Assembly (NCBI RefSeq): GCF_027887165.1
Contig: NC_077227.1
Coordinates: forward strand, 81,795,430-81,859,429
Reading direction: 5' to 3'
Length of the DNA stretch: 64,000 nucleotides
Origin: Monodelphis domestica
Lineage: Eukaryota; Chordata; Mammalia; Didelphimorphia; Didelphidae
Shown: positions 23,767 through 33,060 of the stretch, piece after piece
Numbering within the stretch: the stretch's first letter is position 1
Layout: each line of letters starts with the position of its first letter
Translations under genes and position numbers: made by a program
Notes under the pieces: model-generated
Told to the model about the DNA's origin: nothing
Seen by the model: the letters and a program-made list of their open reading frames with translations, nothing else
Database searches by the model: none

Positions 23767-23960
23767 AAGTGGAACAACTAGGTGGTCAATGGATAGAGAG
23801 TCAGATCTGGAAACAGAAAGACCTACATTTAAATCTGGCCTCCCTCACTTCCTGGCTGCAGGCAAGTCACTTAGCCCCAATTGTCTAGACCTTCTTTCTC
23901 TTTTGCCTTGGAACCAATACATAATATTGATTCCAAAACAGTAGATAAGGATTATTTTAA
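23767..23960 (+). mobile_element. Diverged CORE-SINE
   Basis: A tRNA-derived head (GGAACAACTAGGTGGTCAAT), a decayed B box (CATTTAAATCTGG), the CORE block (GGCAAGTCACTTAG) and the usual tail. It is flanked by a 12-bp duplication AAGAATAAAGAG at 23755-23766 and 23961-23972, which joins the two L2 parts exactly. Confidence 0.88.
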
Positions 23961-24065
23961 AAGAATAAAGAGGTCAGTTTGACTGGATCAAAGAATGTGG
24001 AAGAGGGCATATTGTCCAATGAGGATGAAGTTATTTAGGGATTTAGAAACTAAACAAGAGTTTAC

Positions 24066-24405
24066 AAGTTACCCTCATTACAAATAAAAATTAATCTGGG
24101 AATTTCATACTAAACTTAAAATTAATTAGTAAGAGAAAGAAAGAGAGAAATAAGGTTTCCAGAGAGCGAGAGAACTTCACACAGTGGCTTTTCAAGCTCA
24201 GTCCAAACCTTCCCCCCAGGTTCCTTCAATTGGCTCAAGGTTTCACCTCAGTCCCCACACATCACATCCCTGACTTCTTCAACTTCTATTGGTTAGGAAT
24301 CTCATCTGCCACAATGGCAAATTAAGAAACATGACTCTGTGACTCCTTTGGCTTAAGACTTCAGGATATAATGGTCTCCTAGATATTTAATTCACCTACT
24401 CTAAG
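24066..24405. mobile_element. Unidentified insert in the L2
   Basis: The L2 match stops near AACAAGAGTTTA and resumes near GACTAGATTTTATTGAGTAT. The 340 bases between do not read as L2 and contain AATAAA near 24083. It may be an LTR or a SINE-like element, but the ends were not resolved. Confidence 0.3.
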
Positions 24406-24841
24406 AGCAAGAGAAAATGACTAGATTTTATTGAGTATGGTCAGATTCATACTTAAGGAAAATTACTTTGGCAGCAGTATATAGAGGATAGATTAGAATA
24501 CTGCAGTCTTGAGGCAAAGAGATCCATTAAGAGACTATTTACAATAATCTAGAAAGAGATGAGGAGACCCTGAACTAAGGTGGTAGCTACCACCTTATGA
24601 GTGTATGAGTACAGAAATGGGTCAGAAGCAAGAGATATGAACGTAGAAATAACAAAGTTGGGCATATGGTTAAACTTGTGAAGTAAAAATGATGAAAGAA
24701 AATAATGCCAAGATTATGAATCTGAGATACTGATATCTGTAATAGAAATAAGGATAATTTGGAAAAAGGCAAAGTTTAAGAGAATGATAATTACATCAAT
24801 TAAACATGGTGAGATCAAGATGTCTTCAGAATATCCAATTT

Positions 24842-25643
24842 AGGAGGGGGGCGGAGTCAAGATGGTGGCATAGAATTAGCAAAAGTTCAGACCTTTGAAA
24901 ACCCTTACCGAACACAAACTGAATGCTCCTAGGGCACCGAAATTCAAGCTGAACAACAGGACAGAGGCAGAGAACCCTCCTTCTGGACTCAAATCAAAAG
25001 GTACGGCCCTCAAAAGCTTGAATCTGAGAACACTCAGGTCTAAGAGGAAGGAAGAGGGAAGGTCCCAGGACCCCTCCCCCCCAACCCAGAGGGCTGAGCT
25101 CCCAGCGGCAGCAGGAACCTCTGGGCGGGCAAAGGTGCTGTTTTGGAGGGTCTATCTTGTGAGCAGTGGGGCACTGGGCTCAGAACATCCAGCTTGGAGA
25201 GCGGGGAGGAAGCCAGGGAGAGACTGGGGCCGTGGCTGGGTCCTTCCATCTGGCTCCACTCTCACCATTGCCTCAAGGCACATCCAGACCAATCCAGTTG
25301 AACATAATCCCATCAGAACTCTTCAGAGCTCAGGGAGACCAGGACCCCTCCTCCTCTAGAGTGCAGGGCCTCCGGAAAGGACAGGAATGTGGGGCAGGCA
25401 AAGGCACTGGAGAACCTTTCGGACAGCGGAGAATCAGCTGGAGAGAACTGGAGAGAGCCTGGGCGGCCCAGCCTTCCAGGAGTCTTCAGCCTCAGAGCAC
25501 ATACAGCCCAACCCAGTTGAACTTAATCTGATCAAAAGCCTCCAGAGGACAGGGAAGTTAACATTCCCCCCCCCTAGAGACTGTACCAAGAGATCTGACA
25601 AAGCTCCAAGAGGGGAGACTAACAACCCCAAAACCAAAAAAAA
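24842..25643 (+). promoter_or_regulatory. L1 5' UTR / internal promoter
   Basis: The 5' end is G-rich and carries CAAGATGG at 24858-24865. In human L1 the same motif, also just inside the 5' end, is the YY1 site that positions transcription start. The region is GC-rich compared with its surroundings. It contains a diverged internal duplication: a GGGC(G/A)GGCAAAGG(T/C)-type start near 25122 and 25391, and an AGTTGAAC(A/T)TAATC-type end near 25293 and 25515. No splice sites or antisense promoter were assessed. Confidence 0.8.
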
Positions 25644-26890
25644 ATGAGAGGAGCAAGAGCACAGACAAACATGGGGAGCAAAGAAGGGGTAACCTCGAGC
25701 AAACAACAGAAAAAGAAGAAAGAAATTACAATAGACAGCTTCTGTACAGGTAATGAGCAAAGAGCAAAAGAAACAGAGGGGAAGAGATCAGCAAAGGAAA
25801 AATCAGAAATCCCAGCAAATTGGATACAGGATTTGGAAGAATTCAAAATGAAATTCAAAACACAATTAAGAGAGGCTGAAGACAATTGGGAAAAGAACTT
25901 AAAAACTAAGATAAGTCATCTGGAAACAGAGGCACTTGAACTAAAACAGGAAAATGGTGTCTTGAAAGCCAAAATCAACCAGCTGGAAAATGAGGCAAAG
26001 GAGATGAAAGATGAGGCAAAGCAGATGAAATATGAGGTAAAGAAGATGAAAGATGAGAAAAGGGAGATGAAAGACGGGATAAAGAGGACAAAAGATGACC
26101 TCCAAAGAAAATCAGACCAAAAGGAAAAGGACGACCAAAAACCTAAGGATGAAATCCAGTCTTTAAGAAGCAGAATACAACAACTAGAATCAAGTGACCT
26201 CACAAGGCAGCAGGACACTATAAAACAAAAAAAAAAAACAAAAAAGAATGAAAAAATTGAGGAAAATATGAAGCATCTCATTCACAAAACAGAGGATTTA
26301 GAAAATTGTTCAAGGAGAGACAATTTAAGAATCATTGGTCTACCAGAAGACCATGACAAAAGAAAAAGCCTGGACAGTATATTACAGGAAAATTATTAAA
26401 GAAAACTGCCCCAATATCCTAGAACAAGAGGGAAAAGTGGAGATTGATAGAATCCACAGATCACCTCCTGTACTTAATCCCCAACTGACAACACCCAGGA
26501 ATATTATAGCCAAATTCAAGAACTATCAGACCAAAGAAAAGATATTACAAGCTGCCAAGAAGAACTCAATCAGATATCAAGGAACCACAGTGAGGATAAC
26601 TCAGGATCTGGCTGCATCCACACTGAAAAAAAGAAAGGCATGGAATATGATATTCCAGAAAGCAACAGGTCTACAACCAAGAATCAACTGCCCAGCAAAA
26701 CTGACTATATTCTTATAGGGGAAGTATGGTCATTCAACAAAATAGAAGAATTTCAAGAATTCCTAAAGAAAAGACCAGACCTGAACAGAAAATTTGATGT
26801 CCAAGCACAGAACTCAAAAGAATCATCAAAAGGTAATTTAAAAAGAGGGAAAAAAGAAAAACAAAACAAAACAAAACAAAAAATTTTTTA
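25644..26890 (+). pseudogene. L1 ORF1 remnant: coiled coil, RRM and C-terminal domain
   Basis: ORF1p is the trimeric RNA-binding chaperone of the L1 particle. The first frame (25644-26399) gives a basic N-terminus, then a long Lys/Glu-rich coiled coil with five 21-bp (7-residue) repeat units at 26001-26105, then the start of the RRM (CSRRDNLRIIGLPED). Homology then shifts to the frame at 26335-26718 (RIHRSPPVLN, RNIIAKFKNYQTKEKILQAA, GTTVRITQDL, NCPAKLTI). It shifts again to the frame ending at 26891 (GEVWSFNKIEEFQEFL). Two frameshifts, near 26395 and 26712, therefore break it. An (AAAAC)n run at about 26862-26882 lies at the 3' end. Confidence 0.9.
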
Positions 26891-26891
26891 A

Positions 26892-27578
26892 GAGACTTAA
26901 TAAGTTAAAATGATATGTATCCCTATAAGAAAAGAGGTCTTTGGTAACTCTTAAAAACTGTTGTTATTACCTGGGCAGCAAAAAGAAGTATACTTAAAGG
27001 GAACAGTGACAAACTGTATAGGATGAAAGGACAAGACATAAATAGGTATATAGATATATGCATGTATAAATATATACACATGAGTATGCATATTTATATA
27101 CATATATATAACTAGAGCTTAAAAATAGGTTAATATTAAAAGAAATGGGAAAAGAAACAAACGGGGGTAAATTTATATGTCACAAAGAAGCTCATGGTGG
27201 GAGGGGGGAGAAAATCAATACACTGGAAGGGTAAAGAGGTCGAAGACAGGAAATACTCAACTTTTACATGCTTTGAAATTGACTCAAAGAGGGAATAACA
27301 ATCCAATCCATTGGGAGCAGAGAATAGATTTGCGCCCAATAGGGGAGTAGAAGGGTAAGAAATGGTCTGGTGGGGAGGGAAGCAGTAAAAGGGAGGGAGG
27401 GGGCAGGGGGTTAATTTTAGAAAGACTACAGGGAAAATAAGGGGTGGGGATAAAAAAGGAGGGGGGTAGAAAGGGAAGTAAAATAAGGGTGGGAACAAGG
27501 GGGACTGTTTAAAAGCAAACATTGGTGTAGAAGGAAATAGTGAAAGAAGAAAAGGCAGGAACAGGAGCAGAAATCAAT
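26892..27578 (+). other. Long L1 inter-ORF spacer with G-rich quadruplex-type tract
   Basis: About 690 bases separate the ORF1 remnant from the ORF2 start, against about 60 in human L1. The first half holds an AT-rich ATATATAC-type microsatellite (27040-27110). The second half (about 27185-27500) is strongly purine-rich on the plus strand. It contains GGGAGGGAGGGGGCAGGGGG at 27391-27410, which meets the four-G-run quadruplex rule. No coding homology is seen. Confidence 0.75.
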
Positions 27579-30460
27579 ATGCTGGGAAATACACAGCTAG
27601 TAATCATAACTCTGAATGTGAATGGAATGAACTCACCCATAAAATGCAAGCAAATAGCAGAGTAGATTAGAATCCAAAACCCTACCATATGCTGTCTACA
27701 AGAAACACACATGAGGAAGGTAGATACACATAGGGTGAAAGTAAGAAGGTGGAGCCAAATCTATTGGGCATCAATTGACAAAAAGAAGGCAGGAGTCACA
27801 ATCATGATATCCAACAAAGCCAAAGTAAAAATAAATCTAGTTAAAAGAGATAGGGAAGGTAATTACATCCTGATAAAAGGCAGTATAGACAGTGAAGAAA
27901 TATCTGTACTCAATATGTATGCACCAAATGGCATAGCATCCAAATTTCTAAAGGAGAAACTAGAGGAGCTCAAGGACGAAATAGATAGGAAAAACTATAC
28001 TAGTGGGAGATCTGAACCTTCTTCTATCCAAACTAGATAAATCAAACCAAAAAATAAATAAGAGATAAGAGAAGTGAATGAAATCTTAGAAAAATTAGAG
28101 TTAGTAGACATGCGGAGAAAAATAAATAGGGACAAAAAAGAATATACCTTCTTTTCTGCAGCACATGGTACATTTACAAAAATTGACCATGTATTAGGGC
28201 ATAAAAACATTGCAAACAAGTGCAAAAGAGCAGAAATAATAAATGCAAATTTCTCAGATCACAATGCAATGAAAATAATAATTAGTAAGGGAACATGGAG
28301 AGGTAAATCGAAAATTAATTGCAAATTAAACAATACGATTCTCCAAAACCAGTTAGTTAAAGAACAAATCGTAGAAACAATTAATAACTTCATTGAAGAA
28401 AATGACAATGATGAGACACCCTTTCAAAACCTATGGGATGCAGCCAAAGCAGTACTCAGGGGGAAATTTATATCCTTGAATTCATATATTAACAAATTAA
28501 GAAGGGCAGAGGTCAATGAATTGGGCATGCAAATTAAATTAGAAAGCAAATAAATTAACAATCCTCAGATGAAGACTAAATTAGAGATCCTAAAACTCAA
28601 AGGAGAAATTAATAAAATTGAAAGTCAAAGAACTATTGATTTAATAAATAAGACTAGAAGCTGGTACTTTGAAAAAACAAATAAAATAGACAAAGTACTA
28701 GTCAATCTAATTAAAAAAAGAAAAGAAATAAACCAAATTGACAGTATCCAAGATGAAAAAGGAGCCCTCACCTCTAATGAAGAGGAAATGAAGGCAATCA
28801 TTAAAAACTACTATGCCCAATTATATGGCAACAAATATGGCAATCTAGGTGATATGGATGAATACTTACAAAAATATAAATTGCCTAGACTAAATGAGGA
28901 AGAAATAAATTACCCTAACAACCCCATATCAGAAAAAGAAATTGAACAAGCCATCAAAGAACTCCCTAAGAAAAAATCCCCAGGTCCAGATAGATTCACA
29001 AATGAATTCTATCAAACATTCAAAGAACAACTCATCCCAATATTAAAAAAACTATTTGAAAGAATAAGCCAAGAAGGAGTTCTACCAAATTCATTTTACG
29101 ACACAAACATGGTACTGATCCCAAAGCCAGGCAGGTCAAAAACAGAGAAAGAAAACTATAGACCAATCTCCCTAATGAATATAGACGCAAAAATCTTAAA
29201 TAGGATACTAGCAAAAAGACTCCAGCAAGTCATCACAAGGGTCATCCATTATGACAGGCAGGATTCATACCAGGAATGCAAGGATGGTTCAATATTAGGA
29301 AAACCATTCACATAATTGACCACATCAACAAGCAAACTAGCAAGAACCACATGATTATCTCAATAGATGCAGAAAAAGCCTTTGATAAAATACAACACAC
29401 ATTCCTATTGAAATGTCTGGAAAGTATAGGAATAGAAGGATCTTTCCTAAAAATAATAAACAGTATATATCTAAAACCATCAGCAAACATCATCTGCAAT
29501 GGGGATAAACTAGAAGCCTTCCCAATAAGATCAGGAGTAAAACAAGGATGCCCATTATCACCTCTATTATTTAACATTGTACTAGAAACACTAGCAGTAG
29601 CAATTAGAGAAGAAAAAGAAATTGAAGGTATTAAAATTGGCAATGAGGAGACCAAGCTATCACTCTTTGCAGATGATATGATGGTTTACTTAAGGAATCC
29701 TAGAGAATCAACCAAAAAGTTACTTCATATAATCAACAATGTTAGCAAAGTTGCAGGATACAAAATAAACCCGCATAAGTCATCAGCATTTCTATATATC
29801 TCTAACCCATTTCAGCAGCAAGAATTAGAAAGAGAAATACCATTTAAAATCACCCTAGACAATATAAAATACCTAGGAATCTATCTGCTGAGACAAACAC
29901 AGGAACTATATGAACACAACTACAAAACACTCACCACACAGTTAAAACTAGATCTAAACAATTGGAAAAACATTGATTGCTCATGGGTGGGATGAGCTAA
30001 CATAATAAAAATGACAATCCTACCCAAATTAATTTACTTATTTAGTGCCATACCCATTGAACTACCAAAAAACTTCTTTACTGAATTAGAAAAAACCATA
30101 ACTAAGTTCATTTGGAAGAACAAAAGATCAAGGATATCCAGGGAAATCATGAAAAAAAAATGCAAAGGAAGGAGGACTTGCAGTCCCAGATCTCAAACTA
30201 TACTATAAAGCAGTGGTTATCAAAACAATTTGGTACTGGCTAAGAGACAGAAAGGAGGATCAGTGGAATAGACTTGGCGTAAATGATCTCAGCAAGACAG
30301 TTTATGACAAACCCAAAGACCCCAGCTTTTGGGACAAAAATCCATTGGAAGACAGTGTGGGAGAGATTAGGTTTGGATCAACACCTCACACCCTACACCA
30401 AGATAAATTCAGAATGAGTGAATGTCTTGAACATAAAGAAGGAAACTATAAGTAAATTAG
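27579..30460 (+). pseudogene. L1 ORF2 remnant: endonuclease and reverse transcriptase
   Basis: The ATG at 27579 opens MLGNTQLVIITLNVNG, the start of the AP-like endonuclease. QETH, GDLN and SDH catalytic blocks are visible near 27700, 27999 and 28258. Breaks: TAG at 27663-27665 in place of an expected Trp; a compensating pair of frameshifts around GDLN (about 27985-28065); TAA at 28551-28553; a 1-base loss near 29253 against copy A; TGA at 29993-29995; and an A9 frameshift at 30151-30159. RT blocks [30 protein letters not shown] and [10 protein letters not shown] remain. The last two breaks are shared with copy A. Confidence 0.93.
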
Positions 30461-31201
30461 GTGAACACAGAATAGAGAAGAAAAAGAAATTGAAGGTATT
30501 AAAATTGGCAATGAGGAGACCAAGCTATCACTCTTTGCAGACCTTTGGGAAGGGAAAGATTTTAAAACCAAGCAAGACTTAGGAGTCACAAAATGTAAAA
30601 TAAATAATTTTGACTACATCAAATTAAAAAGATTTTGTACAAACAAACCCAATGTAACTAAAATCAGAAGGGAAGCAACAAATTGGGAAGCAATCTTCAT
30701 AAAAACCTCTGACAAAGGTTTAATTACTCAAATTTACAAGGAGCTAAATCAATTGTACAAAAAAATCAAGCCATTCTCCAATTGATAAATGGGCAAAACA
30801 TTGTACAGGGAGACTGATACACTGTGGTACAATCGAACGTAATGGACTTCTCCATTAGTTTCAATGAAATGTCCCTGAACAATCTGCAGGGATCTAAAAA
30901 ACACTATCGACAAGCAGAGGATAAATTGTGGGAGTAAAAACACCAATGAAAAGCAACTGCTTGACTACAGGGGCTGAGAGGAAATGACTGAGGAGAGACT
31001 CTAAATGAACACTCTAGTGCAAATACCAACAAATGGAAATGGGTTCGAACCAAGAACACATGTGAAACCCAGTGGAATTGTGTGCCGGCTATGGGAGAGG
31101 TGGTGGGAGGGGGAGGGAGGAAAAGAAAATGATCTTTTTTTTCCAATGAATAATGTTTGGAAATGACCAAATAAAATAAAGTTAAAAAAAAATAAAATAA
31201 A
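30461..31201 (+). pseudogene. Rearranged L1 ORF2 3' part and 3' UTR
   Basis: After about 30340 the copy lacks 27 bases present in A. It then carries a 69-bp block copied from its own RT region (30473-30541, same as 29605-29673). Near 30795 it jumps from the equivalent of A 1602 to A 2156, losing about 550 bases that include the Cys-rich knuckle. The rest is 3' UTR matching copy A, ending in GACCAAATAAAATAAAG and an A-rich tail. Confidence 0.9.
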
Positions 31202-31270
31202 TACCCCTCCCCCCAAAAAAACAGGGTGATTTTGGTAGGGAATCACTAGCAGCTAGGAAAAGAAAAAAAA
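31202..31270 (+). other. Probable 3'-transduced segment and second A tail
   Basis: About 56 bases of non-L1, non-L2 sequence (from TACCCCTCCCCCC to CAGCTAGG) follow the first L1 tail. They end in a second A-rich run (31258-31270) before a short TA run and the downstream target duplication at 31280-31290. Read-through transcription from the source L1 past its weak poly(A) site would give this layout. Confidence 0.65.
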
Positions 31271-31279
31271 TATATATAT

Positions 31280-31885
31280 ATATCCAATTTCAGTATCCAA
31301 TGGGTAATTGGTAATATAGGACTAAAGCTCAGGGGAGAGACTAGGCTTGGATATGTAGATCTGAGAGTTGTTTGCACAGAGATGATAATGAAACCCATAG
31401 ATGATGAGTTAATCAAGAAAGAAAGCAGAGAGAAGGTTTAGGACAGAACCTTGGGGAACACTAACATTTAGGAGATAGAATGGGGATGAAAATTAGAAAA
31501 GTAGATTCAGAAGGGGCCATCAGATTGGCAAGAAATGAAGGAGAGAGCAATGTCCTAAAATTCTAGAGAGAAGAGAGTATCTAGGAAGAGAGAATAGTCA
31601 ATAATTTCAAATGTAGCAGATAGACCACAAAGAATTAAGTCTTTAAAGAAAAAGACTTAGATTTGACATTTAAAAGATCATTGATAATTTTGGTGACAGA
31701 CATTTTATTTATATTTATTTAATCATTTATATTATATTTTGTTATTTATTATATATATTTATGCATATTAATAAATATATACATATATTTATTAAATTAT
31801 ATTTATATAATCATTTTAATGATTAGGTGGAAAGACATTTCTGATGATTGAAGAGTGTAATGGGAAGAGAAAGAAATATAGACTT
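31280..31885 (-). mobile_element. Antisense L2, continuation after L1 copy B
   Basis: The sequence resumes the same L2 as at 23345-24841 (CCAATGGGTAATTGG, CTAAAGCTCAGGGGAGAGAC, GATCATTGATAATTTTGGTG). An AT-rich simple tract at about 31700-31815 lies within it. Confidence 0.75.
31700..31815. repeat. AT-rich low-complexity tract
   Basis: TTATTTATATT-type sequence, almost free of G and C, inside the L2. Confidence 0.9.
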
Positions 31886-32483
31886 TAATGAAATAAATAA
31901 ATGAATTTTAAAGATATTTTTATTGATAAATAACAGGGTGGCATTAGAGCCAGGCTATCATTGCTTACTGTCTTTCTGTGGCATTTAATTAGACAACTTA
32001 AAAAGGAAAAGGAAAGGAAGGATCCAAAAAGAACAAAGCTGATTAATCCTAGCACAGTAACATCTGTGATAATAGGATTAAATTTAGGAGTAGAGACTAG
32101 TTCATTCATTTAAAAAATCCTTAAAGGATTCATTAATTGATTATCAATAACAAGCATTCATGACAGTTTCAGCAAGAAAATAGCATAAGGCATGTAAAGT
32201 CAAAATGCATTTTTGGGGAGACAATATAAAAATAGCTTTAAGATACAATGATCTATTGAATTTATTATACACATTAAAAAAGAAAACTATATGATGGAGA
32301 TCTATGTAATTCATATTTTAAATTTATGTGGTATTTGCTAAGATTAAAGAAAAAAATATAATGGTGAGTAAAAGAAAGAACAATATAAGGAAGAATGATT
32401 AAGTAAATGTTGCATTTATTAAGCACTTTATATATACAAAGCACTACACTAAACAATGGGAATACAAATAGAAAAACAAGATA
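31886..32483. other. No recognised gene
   Basis: AT-rich. A short antisense MIR piece (GCATTTATTAAGCACTTTAT) lies near 32411-32460. Confidence 0.5.
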
Positions 32484-32686
32484 GGAACAACTAGGTGGCT
32501 CAGTGGATCTAGAGAGTCAGACCTGGAGACAAGGGTCTTGGGTTCAAATGTGATCTCAGACACTTCCTAGCTGTGTAACCCTGGGCAAGTCACTTAACCC
32601 CCATTACCTAGCCCTTGTTGCTCTTCTACCGTGGAACCAATATACTATTGATTTTAAGACGAAAGGTAAGGATTAAAAAAAAAAAG
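32484..32686 (+). mobile_element. CORE-SINE
   Basis: A head with A box (GGTGGCTCAGTGGAT), B box (GGGTTCAAATGTG), the CORE block (CTGGGCAAGTCACTTAACCC), the family tail and an A11 run at 32674-32685. Confidence 0.9.
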
Positions 32687-32764
32687 ACAAGCAGCTCATT
32701 CTGTAATGGAGGAGGCAACCATGAAAATTTTCAGCTCCAAATCATATGGGAAAATCCTTTGGTT

Positions 32765-32905
32765 GGTCCTTAGAGTGAAGTGGCACAGCAATTGTTAATG
32801 CTTCTTCCTCCATGTCATTTTCACTAATGAAATCATATGTTTTCGATGTTGAACTATTTGACAGGGCCAAGAACGTTGGTGACAAGAACTTTTCTTCCGG
32901 GGTCA
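32765..32905 (-). pseudogene. Possible retropseudogene of a Y-box (cold-shock domain) protein
   Basis: Read on the minus strand, about 32820-32905 gives KVLVTNVLGPVK*FNIEN. This lines up with the [20 protein letters not shown] start of the YBX cold-shock domain, with a stop at the Trp codon. The following bases still resemble the YBX1 coding sequence (a GATTTCATTAGTGAAAATGA stretch against FINRND) before decaying. No introns are implied, and no poly(A) or target duplication was located. Upstream minus-strand sequence to about 33060 is more GC-rich but not clearly YBX. The match is short and was made from memory. Confidence 0.35.
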
Positions 32906-33060
32906 TCAGTAGCTGTGGCTGTTAGCACCTGCAGGAGCATTTGCAGGCTTCATCTTCCCAGGATGATATCTTAGAGCACTAAGCCGGAGACATCGTTCTT
33001 CTCAAGGTTCTTGGTTTCAGGGTTCTGGGCAGTCTCCAACATGTTCTGATGGGAGATGGT

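Larger units (their letters stand above)
23345..24841 (-). mobile_element. Antisense L2 LINE, 3' portion, interrupted
   Basis: On the plus strand the copy starts with the complement of the L2 3' end (GAATCAACAAGTCTTTGTTA) and continues through TCATGAAAGAGATGGTGTGT, CAGTTTGACTGGATCAAAGA and ATTACTTTGGCAGCAGTATA. It is split by a SINE at 23767-23960, by an unidentified segment at about 24066-24405, and by L1 copy B at 24842. It resumes at 31280. Confidence 0.8.
24842..31270 (+). mobile_element. Full-length LINE-1 copy B with target duplications and probable 3' transduction
   Basis: A complete L1 layout: 5' UTR (24842-25643), ORF1 remnant (25644 to about 26890), a long inter-ORF spacer (to 27578), ORF2 remnant (from 27579), 3' UTR and A-rich tails. 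It is flanked by the 11-bp direct repeat ATATCCAATTT at 24831-24841 and 31280-31290, and the interrupted L2 reads through logically when the L1 is removed. Two A-rich tails (31182-31201 and 31258-31270) are separated by about 56 non-L1 bases. ORF2 carries many breaks plus an internal deletion and a templated duplication, so the copy cannot move on its own. Confidence 0.95.

Noticed and set aside
27136-27522. 128-codon minus-strand frame in the L1 spacer
   Set aside because: It reads the complement of the purine-rich tract (Pro/Phe-rich), with no similarity to L1 or other proteins.
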